Positions 16,629 through 25,300 of a DNA stretch of 64,000 nucleotides are shown here, one piece after another. The number at the start of each line of letters is the position of its first letter. Positions within the stretch are counted from its first letter, which is position 1. The stretch comes from Nostoc sp. CHAB 5824 (GTDB lineage: Bacteria; Cyanobacteriota; Cyanobacteriia; Cyanobacteriales; Nostocaceae). A program made the position numbers and the translations under genes. The stretch is taken from contig NZ_JAIVFT010000009.1 of the NCBI RefSeq assembly GCF_020829665.1, positions 62,001 through 126,000 on the forward strand. Direction: 5' to 3'. Below the pieces are notes generated by a model. It was not told the origin of the DNA. It saw only the letters and a program-made list of their open reading frames with translations, and made no database searches.

Positions 16629-18218
16629 CTAATGACCGACTGGTGCTTTTGCTCCTGCACCGCCTTTACCTAAGAATAGTAACAAAGGTAATGAGCAAAG
16701 GAACGCTATACCTACAACTCGAAAGCAATCTGCGTAAGACAAAACAGCAGCTTGGGTATCTACTGTTTGACTTAATAAAGCTAGTGCTTGTTGTTGAGCG
16801 GTTGTCGCATCCATGCCTTGGCTTTGGAGTGCCCCGTTGAGTGCATCAAGGCGCTGATTAGTTTCTGGATCATAAGGACTAAGTTTTGTTAACAGGATGG
16901 CTCGATGAAAAGCTTCTCGTCGATCAAGCAGAGTAGTGAGTAGGGCAATGCCGATGCTACCACCTAGTTGTCGGGTGAGGTTGTAGAAACCAGAGCCAGC
17001 AGAAATATCTTGCTTCGGTAGCCCTCCTAAAGTTGCTAGACTCAAGGGGAGAAACATCAACACAGTAAAAGCCCCACGCCATACCAATGGCCAAAATAAA
17101 TCATCTATGCCGGTTTGTGGGGTAATTGCTGCTAGTTGAAACATGACTCCAGATGTTCCCACAGCGCCCATTGCTATTAAAACTCTGGCATCGATTTTGG
17201 TCGATAATTTACCTAATAGAACCATGACGATCGCAGATGCTAATGCACCAGGTGCTAACAATAGCCCTGTCTGCGTTGCCGTAAAGTGCAGTACGCTCTG
17301 GGCGAAAATTGGTACCGCAAAGAGTGCGCCATAAAGCCCCATCCCCACCACTGCTGATAACACACTCCCAGCAGCTAAAGAGCGGTGACGCAAAGCTCTC
17401 AAATCAACGGCAGGATGGGCTATTTTCAATTCGTGCCAAATAAACAGTCCCAATCCGATAATACTGGCGATCGCTAACGTGGTGATGAAACCGGAGGCAA
17501 ACCAGTCTTCTTTCTCTCCTTCCTCTAACAAAGTTTGCATAGAGCCAACAGCAATGACCAAAAACCCAATCCCGAACCAATCGACGGCTTGGCTTTGTGT
17601 CTGGCTCTTGTCTTTGTCTTTGGGCAAAAATGCCAAGGACATCGCCACTGCAATGATCCCGAAGGGAATATTAACAAAGAAAATCCAGCGCCAGCCCAAA
17701 CCATCTACCAAAAATCCTCCTAAAGTTGGGCCGATGGCTGGGCCAGCAATTACACCCACCCCAAAAACTGCCTGTGCCAAACCCTGTTCAGCAGGTGGAA
17801 AAGTCTCGAACAAAATCGCTTGGGCTTTAGCTAGCAACCCGCCACCGCATAAACCTTGAAGAATTCGAGAAATAACCAGCATCGGTAAATTAAATGCCAA
17901 TCCGCATAAAACCGAGGCAAGGGTAAAGCCAATCAACGAAAAGATAAAGTAGGTTTTGCGTCCAAAGTAATCTCCCAGCCATGCAGATAAGGGAATTAAG
18001 ACGACATTTGCGATCGCATATCCAGTCACCACCCAGCCTACTTCACTGACAGTTGCACCAAGGCTGGCTTGTATATCAGTCAGAGCAACGTTAACAATAC
18101 TGGTATCAATCACTTCTAAGATTGCACCAAGGGAAGCCGTGAAAGCGATCGCCCACTTCAATGGCCCCTGCACATAACCAAATTGGTCAAAACTAGAACT
18201 TTTAATATTGGTAGCCAT
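16629..18218 (-). CDS. MFS drug:H+ antiporter, DHA2 (EmrB/QacA) family
   Basis: About 529 residues from the ATG at 18218; a GTG three codons upstream is also possible. About fourteen hydrophobic helices; the DHA2 motif LEVIDTSIVNVALTDIQASL is at residues 35-54, WLGDYFGRKTYF marks motif A (about 80-91), and GPAIGPTLGGFLVD motif C (about 155-168). It should export hydrophobic toxic compounds or siderophore-like metabolites. It is divergent from a TetR gene, with a palindromic operator candidate between them, so it is probably repressed by that regulator. Confidence 0.93.
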   Translation of the reverse strand: MATNIKSSSFDQFGYVQGPLKWAIAFTASLGAILEVIDTSIVNVALTDIQASLGATVSEVGWVVTGYAIANVVLIPLSAWLGDYFGRKTYFIFSLIGFTLASVLCGLAFNLPMLVISRILQGLCGGGLLAKAQAILFETFPPAEQGLAQAVFGVGVIAGPAIGPTLGGFLVDGLGWRWIFFVNIPFGIIAVAMSLAFLPKDKDKSQTQSQAVDWFGIGFLVIAVGSMQTLLEEGEKEDWFASGFITTLAIASIIGLGLFIWHELKIAHPAVDLRALRHRSLAAGSVLSAVVGMGLYGALFAVPIFAQSVLHFTATQTGLLLAPGALASAIVMVLLGKLSTKIDARVLIAMGAVGTSGVMFQLAAITPQTGIDDLFWPLVWRGAFTVLMFLPLSLATLGGLPKQDISAGSGFYNLTRQLGGSIGIALLTTLLDRREAFHRAILLTKLSPYDPETNQRLDALNGALQSQGMDATTAQQQALALLSQTVDTQAAVLSYADCFRVVGIAFLCSLPLLLFLGKGGAGAKAPVGH

Positions 18219-18307
18219 TGTTAGCACAAACAGAATATTTCGGAGATGTCAAGTAATGCCTTGGTTGGGCTACGCTTACGCCAAAGCTAAAATTAAATAT
18301 TGTATAT

Positions 18308-18326
18308 ATACGCTACGGTAGCGTAT
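18308..18326. promoter_or_regulatory. Candidate TetR operator (19-bp perfect palindrome)
   Basis: ATACGCTAC-G-GTAGCGTAT, perfect arms of nine bases, in the divergent spacer between the MFS transporter and the TetR gene. The size and symmetry are typical for TetR-family operators. A caution: CTACGC-type words also occur in dispersed Nostoc repeats, and a looser one (GGGCTACGCTTACGCC) lies at about 18267. Confidence 0.5.
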
Positions 18327-18517
18327 CGCATCAAAACGGTCAAGGGAGACTTCAATGAAAAGTGACAGAAATACCTATGCTAAAGATGGATGGTCACTGC
18401 TGCTGTTTTCATGCATAAGAATTGGGTTATAGGGCTTGTTTGTTTCCCATAACCTATGTTCTATGCCCAAAGCTAGAAGCAAATTGCCGAGAAGATATTG
18501 CTTGGGGATGGTATTTT

Positions 18518-19108
18518 ATGAGTAAGCAAATCAATAGCCCCTCTGGACGCCCACGTAGCATCCACGCCGATCAGGCTATTGTGCAAGCGACTTTGGAGCT
18601 GCTTGCAGAGGTAGGATATGAAAGCATGAGTATAGAAGCGATCGCTTCTCGTGCTGGAGTTGGTAAAACGACCATCTATCGGCGTTACACTTCCAAAGAA
18701 GAATTAGTTGCAGACGCTATAGAAAGTCTCAGAGATGATTTAGTGATCCCCAATACTGGCAGCTTTTGGGGAGACATGGATATTTTGATAAATAATGCCG
18801 CCAAAAAAATAGATAGTCCCCTTGGTCGTCAGACACTTGCCCTGATAATTAGTACAGCCTCTAGCAATCCTCAGTTTGCAGAGGTTTACTGGACAAAATA
18901 TACTAAACTCCGACGTGAAGCCTTTTCTAAAGTACTTGAGCGTGCCAAGTCTAGAGGCGAAATACACAACGATGCAGACGTAGATTTAATTATCGACCTG
19001 GTGAGCGGGTCACTATATTATGCACTGATCTTCAAACCCACAACCGAGCCAGTAGAAGCGTACATGCGCCGCACCATGAATCTTCTCCTCAAAGGTATTG
19101 GGCATTGA
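18518..19108 (+). CDS. TetR family transcriptional regulator
   Basis: 196 residues from the ATG at 18518; the open frame extends upstream to 18422 but that part does not look coding. The helix-turn-helix spans about residues 24-62 (SIEAIASRAGVGKTTIYRRYTSKEELV). The C-terminal ligand domain contains LGRQTLALIISTAS and LVSGSLYYALIFK. Divergent to a DHA2 transporter, it is most likely its local repressor. The stop codon (GGGCATTGA) is part of a dispersed repeat whose copy lies at 8779, so the C-terminus may have been altered by repeat insertion. Confidence 0.9.
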   Translation: MSKQINSPSGRPRSIHADQAIVQATLELLAEVGYESMSIEAIASRAGVGKTTIYRRYTSKEELVADAIESLRDDLVIPNTGSFWGDMDILINNAAKKIDSPLGRQTLALIISTASSNPQFAEVYWTKYTKLRREAFSKVLERAKSRGEIHNDADVDLIIDLVSGSLYYALIFKPTTEPVEAYMRRTMNLLLKGIGH

Positions 19109-19161
19109 AAAGAGGCAAGGGAGCAGGGAGCAGGGGGAAAAGGAGAAATTTCTCCCATGCC
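19100..19161. repeat. Second copy of the GCAGGGAGCAGGG dispersed repeat
   Basis: Nearly identical to 8779-8840: GGGCATTGAAAAGAGGCAAG, then GGAGCAGGGAGCAGGGGG and TTTCTCCCATGC. Its first bases encode the end of the TetR gene. Confidence 0.75.
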
Positions 19162-19164
19162 CCC

Positions 19165-19289
19165 CAATACGGTTCGGTTAAAGGGGAAAGGAAAAAGGGT
19201 AAAGGATGTATTCAAAACCTTTCCCCTTTTCCCCTTCCCCTTTCTCCAGACCACAAGAAAAGTGAAAAATGCTTATCCGAACCGTATTG
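19165..19289. repeat. Second member of the CAATACGGTTCGG inverted-repeat element
   Basis: Left end CAATACGGTTCGGTTAA (from 19165), right end CTTATCCGAACCGTATTG (19272-19289), 125 bp in total. The inside is a purine-rich then pyrimidine-rich tract (AAAGGGGAAAGG ... CCCTTTTCCCC) unrelated in sequence to that of the copy at 13743. The ends are what is shared. Confidence 0.75.
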
Positions 19290-19455
19290 CCATGCCCCCC
19301 GCACCCTGCCCTTCTGCCTCTTTTCCTTCTCCCTGCTCTCTGCTCTTTTGCCGCTCCCATGCCTAATGCCGATTTAAAACTTGTTGCCAAAATAACTTTT
19401 CACGAACGATTGTAAATGAGATGATGGATTAATTAGAGAAAAAGGTGAACAATTG

Positions 19456-19809
19456 TTATTTTTCTCCTTCCGCTTCTGGTTGCAGGATGGCATTACAGTA
19501 TTGAATGAGAGTGGTCAAGCGATCGCTAATCGTTTGAAGTCTCGTTTGTGCAGTAGATGCTTGCCGCGCTCCTTGCAAAAACATCACATCTATGGACAAC
19601 AAGCGCAATTGCTTGCTCATTTCCGTTTGATAAGACTGCACTCGCCAGTTTTCATCAGCCAAAGGCACAATCTGCTGCCCGAAAAATTGCTGCAACGAGG
19701 CTACACGCTCTCGCAGTTCGGACGCAACGATTGGGGTAGTTGTGGCATCAGAGCGTAATTGCTCTAGTAAGGTTACGAGTGCCAAATATTTCTCACGGTT
19801 TAAAGACAT
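19456..19809 (-). CDS. patD: PatD-like heterocyst frequency control protein
   Basis: 117 residues, all helical, with the conserved-looking core EMSKQLRLLSIDVMFLQGAR (about 63-82) and RLQTISDRLTTLI. I associate this pattern with PatD, an NtcA-regulated protein that tunes heterocyst frequency in Anabaena PCC 7120 and is reported to interact with the division machinery. A palindromic GTA-N10-TAC lies at 19841-19856, 32 bases before the start; the classical NtcA box has eight spacer bases, so this is weak. Divergent from rel. Confidence 0.7.
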   Translation of the reverse strand: MSLNREKYLALVTLLEQLRSDATTTPIVASELRERVASLQQFFGQQIVPLADENWRVQSYQTEMSKQLRLLSIDVMFLQGARQASTAQTRLQTISDRLTTLIQYCNAILQPEAEGEK

Positions 19810-19887
19810 CCAGTGCTAGTTGAGATAGTATTAATGTCAAGTAATTTTTCTTATACAATAAACTTTCTTAAAGACTTATCAGCACTA

Positions 19888-19920
19888 AAAGCCTCAAATC
19901 AGGATTTGAGGCTTTGTTTG
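19888..19920 (+). terminator. Intrinsic-terminator hairpin inside the patD-rel divergent spacer
   Basis: Perfect 13-base stem AAAGCCTCAAATC / GATTTGAGGCTTT around AG, followed by TGTTTG. Neither flanking gene ends here. It may end a short transcript started at a TATACAAT box (19852-19859) or act in the leader of rel. Confidence 0.65.
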
Positions 19921-20101
19921 CCATCAATGGATTTTCTTTGTGATCCTTGAAACTCAAATTAGATGACTACCGTCGGCAATTAGAGAATCATCCTTACACT
20001 GTTTTTTCTACCCGTCTCTGGGCGACAGCATCTTTTTACAGCGATGCTGCCAGTTTTATTTATCATTCACTTATCTACCGATCCTATCTCAACCCAATTG
20101 T

Positions 20102-22372
20102 ATGAGCAGTCTAGCTATAAATTCATCAAATGATCTAGCCATTCCGGAATGGTTAAAGAAATGTTTGAAGGAGTCATCGACAATTAGCAGTGAAGCGGAA
20201 GATGACCGAAGGCATAGTGATGCCGTGTTAATTGGTCGCGCATTTGAATTTGCTTACCAACTGCATCAAGGTCAATACCGCAAATCGGGAGAACCATACA
20301 TTGCTCATCCCGTTGCTGTGGCTGAATTGCTGCGTGACTTGGGGGGTAGTGCTGCTATGATAGCAGCTGGATTTCTCCACGATGTCGTTGAAGATACAGA
20401 AGTTACAAGTCAAGAAATAGAAGAACGCTTTGGCCCAGAAGTGCGGCAATTGGTCGAAGGTGTCACCAAGCTTTCTAAAATCAATTTCACCAGCAAAACC
20501 GAAAGTCAAGCCGAAAACTTCCGGCGGATGTTTTTGGCAATGGCGCAAGATATTCGGGTGATTGTGGTGAAATTGGCAGATCGTTTGCATAATATGCGAA
20601 CTTTACAATACATGTCAGAGGCCAGTCGCCGCCGCAGTGCCCAAGAAACGCGAGATATATTCGCGCCTTTAGCCAATCGCTTGGGGATTTGGCGAATTAA
20701 ATGGGAGCTGGAAGATTTGGCTTTTAAGTATTTGGAACCGGAAGCTTTCCGCCAAATGCAGGAGCATGTTTCCGAAAAACGGACGGCGCGAGAAGAGAAA
20801 TTGGCTAGAGCTACGAATATGTTGCAAGAGCGTTTGCAGCAAGCCGGAATCCACTGTCAGGAGATTAGCGGTCGCCCCAAGCACCTTTATAGCATTTACC
20901 AAAAAATGCACCGACAGCAAAAGGAATTTCATGAAATTTACGATTTGGCAGCGCTGCGGATTATTGTTCAAACTAATGAGGAATGCTATCGGGCGTTGGC
21001 GATAGTTCATGATGCTTTTCGCCCAATTCCTGGGAGATTTAAGGACTACATTGGACTGCCAAAGCCTAACCGTTACCAGTCGTTGCATACTGGAGTAATT
21101 GGACTAACTGGCCGTCCTTTAGAGGTGCAAATTCGGACAATCGAAATGCATCATATCGCCGAGTATGGGATTGCCGCCCATTGGAAGTATAAAGAAAGTG
21201 GAGGTTCTAGTATTAGCCATTTGACAGGGACAGATGACAAGTTTACTTGGCTGCGACAACTGTTAGAATGGCAAACTGATCTCAAGGACGCACAAGAATA
21301 TCTTGATAGCGTCAAAGATAATCTATTTGAAGATGATGTCTATGTCTTCACCCCTAAGGGGGATGTTGTTCCTTTAAGCCCCGGTGCTACCACTGTGGAT
21401 TTTGCTTATCGCATTCATACGGAAGTGGGAAACCATTGTTCAGGGGCGCGGGTGAATGGGCGAATGGTATCTCTGTCAACGCGGCTACACAATGGCGATA
21501 TTGTAGAGGTTTTGACCCAAAAGAACTGCCATCCGAGTTTGGATTGGTTAAACTTTGTCAGGACTTCGGCGGCGAAATATCGAATAAAACAATGGTACAA
21601 GCGATCGCGCCGGGAAGAAAATGTTGCCCGTGGACGGGAATTGTTAGAAAAGGAACTTGGTAAAACTGGTTTTGATAGTTTGCTGAAGTCGGATGCGATG
21701 GAAACTGTCGCCGAAAAGTGTAACTATCATAGCGTGGACGATTTACTTGCCGGTTTAGGTTACGGAGAAGTTACGTTGAACTTGGTGCTAAATCGTTGGC
21801 GAGAAGTGGCGAAGGCGCACCAACCAGTTTCCACTGTGCCCTTATTTATCCCCAAAGAACCAACTACATCAAAAGCTTTGCGAGATGCACCTCCAACTAC
21901 CTCCCGCTCCACAGATTCGCCAATTATCGGGGTAGAAGGTTTGGTGTATTATTTAGCTGGGTGTTGTACCCCAATTCCTGGCGAACCAATTATTGGTGTG
22001 GTGACGCGAGGTAGGGGGATTTCGATTCATCGCCAAGGCTGCAATAATTTAGAGACTGTAGAGTATGAGCGTTTAGTGCCAGTAAGATGGAACCCAGCCG
22101 CCGAAAATAGTGGTCGTCCGCACACGTACCCAGTGGATGTTCAAATTGAAGCCCTTGACCGCGTAGGGGTGCTAAAGGATATTTTGTCACGGTTGAGTGA
22201 CCAAGGAATCAATGTCCGCCATGCCCAGGTGAAAACCTCTACTGGTCAACCTGCATTGATCGACTTAGGAATAGATATACGCGATCGCTCTCAACTAGAG
22301 CAAGTGTTTGTCCAAATTAAGAAAATGACTGACATTTTGAATATCCGCCGCGTTGGTCAAATTGACGAGTAG
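20102..22372 (+). CDS. rel: Bifunctional (p)ppGpp synthetase/hydrolase (Rel/SpoT)
   Basis: 756 residues. The hydrolase HD domain (about 45-200) has HDVVEDT; the synthetase domain (about 250-365) has GRPKHLYSIYQKM, YDLAALRIIV and YQSLHTGVIG; TGS (about 405-465) starts with VFTPKGDVVPLSPGAT; the C-terminal ACT domain (about 680-756) follows a Cys/His-containing CCTPIPGEPIIG region. Both catalytic halves look intact, so it should make and degrade the alarmone. In cyanobacteria ppGpp governs dark adaptation and starvation. The unusual hairpin in its leader may matter for regulation. Confidence 0.95.
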   Translation: MSSLAINSSNDLAIPEWLKKCLKESSTISSEAEDDRRHSDAVLIGRAFEFAYQLHQGQYRKSGEPYIAHPVAVAELLRDLGGSAAMIAAGFLHDVVEDTEVTSQEIEERFGPEVRQLVEGVTKLSKINFTSKTESQAENFRRMFLAMAQDIRVIVVKLADRLHNMRTLQYMSEASRRRSAQETRDIFAPLANRLGIWRIKWELEDLAFKYLEPEAFRQMQEHVSEKRTAREEKLARATNMLQERLQQAGIHCQEISGRPKHLYSIYQKMHRQQKEFHEIYDLAALRIIVQTNEECYRALAIVHDAFRPIPGRFKDYIGLPKPNRYQSLHTGVIGLTGRPLEVQIRTIEMHHIAEYGIAAHWKYKESGGSSISHLTGTDDKFTWLRQLLEWQTDLKDAQEYLDSVKDNLFEDDVYVFTPKGDVVPLSPGATTVDFAYRIHTEVGNHCSGARVNGRMVSLSTRLHNGDIVEVLTQKNCHPSLDWLNFVRTSAAKYRIKQWYKRSRREENVARGRELLEKELGKTGFDSLLKSDAMETVAEKCNYHSVDDLLAGLGYGEVTLNLVLNRWREVAKAHQPVSTVPLFIPKEPTTSKALRDAPPTTSRSTDSPIIGVEGLVYYLAGCCTPIPGEPIIGVVTRGRGISIHRQGCNNLETVEYERLVPVRWNPAAENSGRPHTYPVDVQIEALDRVGVLKDILSRLSDQGINVRHAQVKTSTGQPALIDLGIDIRDRSQLEQVFVQIKKMTDILNIRRVGQIDE

Positions 22373-22382
22373 GTAATTGGTA

Positions 22383-22408
22383 GGTGCGTTAACGCAGTGT
22401 AACGCACC
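22383..22408. repeat. GGTGCGTTA/TAACGCACC inverted repeat after rel
   Basis: Nine-base arms at 22383-22391 and 22400-22408, just after the rel stop. The same arms occur at 37958-37989. It may act as a transcription stop but has no T-run. Confidence 0.6.
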
Positions 22409-22589
22409 AGTTTAAGTTGCGATTTTACTCTCAAGTTTTAAATTCTGAGTTGTAGCAAAGCGGTAATCAACCATAGGTCGAACGCTTTAACATGCAGTTA
22501 GTGCGATCGCTGATTCTATGCTAGTAGAAAGGATTGAATGACTGACCTGTATAGCAAGAAAAGCGCAATGGAGTAATGGGGGTTACGTT

Positions 22590-23408
22590 ATGAATGCAAA
22601 AGCTGGTACTAGCCATTCGCTAGGTCGAAATCTGTTTCTTTCTGCCCTGGCTGGGATAAAGCCATCTCAATCGGATGGAGCCATTGACACCTGGGAGGCT
22701 CATGTTCTACCTCATGGCTCGATCGAAGAACTTGCTCCTCAACTTTGGCATATCACAGGTATTCTGCCCGGAGTTGCGCCGCCACGAGAGATGGTGCTAT
22801 ATCGTCTACCCGATTCCACGCTGCTAATTCACAGTGCGATCGCCCTGAACGAGACAGAAATGCAGAAGCTTGAAGCGTTAGGAAATCCCCATATTTTGAT
22901 TGTGCCCAATCGCATTCACCGACTTGATGCAGCAGTGTATAAGCAACGTTATCCACAACTCACGATCGTTTGCCCGGCAGCGGCAAGACCTTATGTTGAA
23001 GAGGTTGTATCAGTTGATGGCACGGCTGAAGAAGTTCTACCCGCTTATGGAATCGAATGTCACAGACCAGCTGGTATCTACGAGCAAGAACTGGTCTATG
23101 AGCTATCGTTGCTCACCGGAAAAGCGCTTGTTTTCACTGACATTCTTTTCAACCTAACTCAATCTTATCTGCAACAGAATATTCCTGAACGAAGTTCCAT
23201 GTTTGGATGGCTTGGAGCCAGTGATTTTTTTGGGATCACTCGATTTGGGCGATGGTTTTTCCTATCTGATCGCCATGCCTACCAACAGTGGTTAAGATCC
23301 TTAGCAGACAACATTCCTAACCTGTGCGTAATTTGTGTGGCACATGGTAGCCCAATTACCAAAAATTGCGCTGAACGATTGCGAGATGCAGCTGATCGCC
23401 TTCGATGA
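22590..23408 (+). CDS. DUF4336 domain protein
   Basis: 272 residues with the DUF4336 pattern: LPHGSIEELAPQLWHITG (about 40-58), ILIVPNRIHRLDAAVYKQRY (about 100-120), ALVFTDILFNL (about 175-185) and a final HGSP. The fold is thought to be metallo-beta-lactamase-like, but the HxHxDH metal motif is reduced to RIHRLD, so a hydrolase role is uncertain. It stands alone between rel and a histidine kinase. The first in-frame ATG was kept; no strong ribosome site is visible. Confidence 0.75.
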   Translation: MNAKAGTSHSLGRNLFLSALAGIKPSQSDGAIDTWEAHVLPHGSIEELAPQLWHITGILPGVAPPREMVLYRLPDSTLLIHSAIALNETEMQKLEALGNPHILIVPNRIHRLDAAVYKQRYPQLTIVCPAAARPYVEEVVSVDGTAEEVLPAYGIECHRPAGIYEQELVYELSLLTGKALVFTDILFNLTQSYLQQNIPERSSMFGWLGASDFFGITRFGRWFFLSDRHAYQQWLRSLADNIPNLCVICVAHGSPITKNCAERLRDAADRLR

Positions 23409-23562
23409 TGAGAAATGCACAATTGCTCAAGTGATTTGCTCGTGTCTAATGCTTTCAGTGTCGTCTTTTGGGCAACGTCAAATTAGCCACCACATCACAT
23501 CTAAAAGTCTTGTTACTCCTCTAACTTTTCTGCACAACACTTACAAACTTCTGGCTGGTAGC

Positions 23563-24780
23563 CTATAACGAAGTGTAGGCGTAACCCGTCGTAGCAATCG
23601 CTTCTAATGGCAAAATTACAGTAAATGTAGACCCTTTTCCTAGCTGTGAATCTACTTTAATTTCACCATCCATTAACTGAACCAATCGAGAGACTATTGC
23701 TAAACCTAATCCTGTACCATCTGAACTTTGCACTTGGGGAGCAGTTACTTCCCGAAAATAGGGATTGAAGATTTGTGCTTGAGCATCAGCAGAAATACCA
23801 ATACCACTATCAGTAACGGAGATAGCCCACTGCTGTTGAGATACCATCCAGCACTCCAAATGAATTGAACCAGATTCTGTGTAGCGAATTGCGTTACTGA
23901 GCAGATTTGTCAGAATTTGCTGAAGCCGAAGCGGATCTGTGATAACTTGACTTGGAGCGCGTTCGCATTCAACAACCAAGGATAATTCTTTAGCACGCGC
24001 TAATGGCTCAACCATCTCTAAAACAAAGTTGATTAAACTACGCGCATCAGTTAAAGTAGGCTGCAATTTCATCTGTCCGGCATTATAGCGCGAAATTTCT
24101 AGAGTATCGTTAATTAACCGCACAATAAGTCTACCATTCTTGAGAACTCGCTCGATACTTTCAAGATTTGCATAGGTGTCCTTGAGTTCCGATTGTTGAC
24201 GATGCTGGCGCAGAAATAAGTCTGCGTAACCGATGATTGAAGTCAGGGGCGTCTTCAGCTCATGAGCCAAATGAGAGAGGTTATCTTTATTAGTGCTAAC
24301 CAAACGAGTTAACTCTTGGTTAGTCAAGCGCAACTGACTTTGGAGTTGTTTAAGCTCTTGTAATCTTCCTTGAGTATAACTGTCAAAGCAACGGGCGATC
24401 GCTTCATCAATTACTGTATCAATCAGGCGAACAGCTCTTAGCACCTCTTGTGCAGATCCCTGTAATAAATCTTCTTCTAAAAAGGAAAAAATCACAAACC
24501 GGAGTAAACGATACTCTCGCGCAATTTCCGCTGGTTCAAATCCCTGTTCGGCGCGAAGTGTGCCGTGTTCTAAACTTGCATCTACTACTGTCTGCAAATC
24601 GCTCGTCTCAGATTCAGAAAGTACTGTTGCTAATGCTTTCAAAACGCGGGGTAAGCTATCCCGTACAGCTTTGAAAGTAAGTTTATTAGTAGCTTCAATT
24701 TGTTGATCTTGGTAAACCGCTTCTACCCATTGATCAAGAATGGCATCACTTTTCGCAATTAGAGTCTGACTAAAATCCAT
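23563..24780 (-). CDS. Sensor histidine kinase with RsbRD-like N-terminal domain
   Basis: 405 residues from the ATG at 24780 (a TTG five codons upstream is open). The N-terminal 150 residues (ILDQWVEAVYQD ... DSLPRVLKAL) resemble the globin-like RsbRD_N sensor domain. A short coiled coil leads to the HisKA box SHLAHELKTPLTS (about 193-205) and an HATPase with LLSNAIRYTESG, DSGIGIS and GTGLGLAIV. No transmembrane segment, so a soluble cytoplasmic sensor. No response regulator gene is adjacent. Stimulus unknown. Confidence 0.87.
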   Translation of the reverse strand: MDFSQTLIAKSDAILDQWVEAVYQDQQIEATNKLTFKAVRDSLPRVLKALATVLSESETSDLQTVVDASLEHGTLRAEQGFEPAEIAREYRLLRFVIFSFLEEDLLQGSAQEVLRAVRLIDTVIDEAIARCFDSYTQGRLQELKQLQSQLRLTNQELTRLVSTNKDNLSHLAHELKTPLTSIIGYADLFLRQHRQQSELKDTYANLESIERVLKNGRLIVRLINDTLEISRYNAGQMKLQPTLTDARSLINFVLEMVEPLARAKELSLVVECERAPSQVITDPLRLQQILTNLLSNAIRYTESGSIHLECWMVSQQQWAISVTDSGIGISADAQAQIFNPYFREVTAPQVQSSDGTGLGLAIVSRLVQLMDGEIKVDSQLGKGSTFTVILPLEAIATTGYAYTSL

Positions 24781-24931
24781 TTTTTGCCCAACCAAACAGA
24801 GTCAACGCGAAACCCCTTGCGCTAGAGCTAGCTTAGTGCATTTGATGTCAAGTTGGCAACTTACGGAAGATGAAGGTTCGTGAAAAGACAGATGATTGCT
24901 GATCTAATCACTTTAGCTTATTTCACCATAA

Positions 24932-25284
24932 ATGCAAGAGCGATCGCTTAACTGGATTAACCAAACAAATAATGGTTTTGATAATCTTTTACCATTAGTT
25001 GATAAAGATGTAAAAGCTGGCAAAGCACAGAAAGCAATCTTTAAGTTGTTTTCATCAGGGGAATTGGTGCATCAAAACCCTTTCAATGCCTAATGAAAAA
25101 TCGGATTATCTGTCTTGATTTTCTTGAAAAAGCTCAATGTCTTTCCCTCTACTGCTACGATAAAGACGGAAAGCACATCAACAACATTACCGACTGGAGA
25201 TTAGCACAATTCCAAAACCATTATGGTGATTCAACAATTACCAAATTAGATATTTTTCAGTACACCTACGCTGTCTTAATATAA
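24932..25284 (+). pseudogene. Remnant of a type ISP restriction-modification / helicase gene
   Basis: Two overlapping broken frames. The first (24932-25093) encodes LNWINQTNNGFDNLLPLV and KAIFKLFSSGE; the second (25093-25284) encodes CLDFLEKAQCLSLYCYD and ITDWRLAQFQNHYGD...TKLDIFQYTYAVL. Both match, by my recollection, consecutive stretches near the C-terminus of type ISP (predicted helicase/N6-methylase) restriction enzymes, which continue after YTYAVL with HNPAYR. Here the frame stops. The N-terminal bulk is absent. It lies just upstream of mysD. Confidence 0.65.
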
Positions 25285-25300
25285 TCCCGGAAGATGAATC

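Noticed and set aside
16559..16840. Plus-strand frame of 93 codons
   Set aside because: It overlaps the MFS transporter in antisense and has no recognisable features.
19105..19390. Several open frames of 69-90 codons on both strands
   Set aside because: They run through purine/pyrimidine repeat and inverted-repeat elements and give low-complexity products.
22383..22408. GGTGCGTTA hairpin as a riboswitch or regulatory site
   Set aside because: The same arms occur at 37958 next to an unrelated gene, always after a stop codon; a dispersed repeat or terminator is simpler.
25093..25284. Stand-alone 63-residue gene
   Set aside because: It continues the sequence of a broken upstream fragment and matches the inside of a large enzyme family, so it is a remnant.
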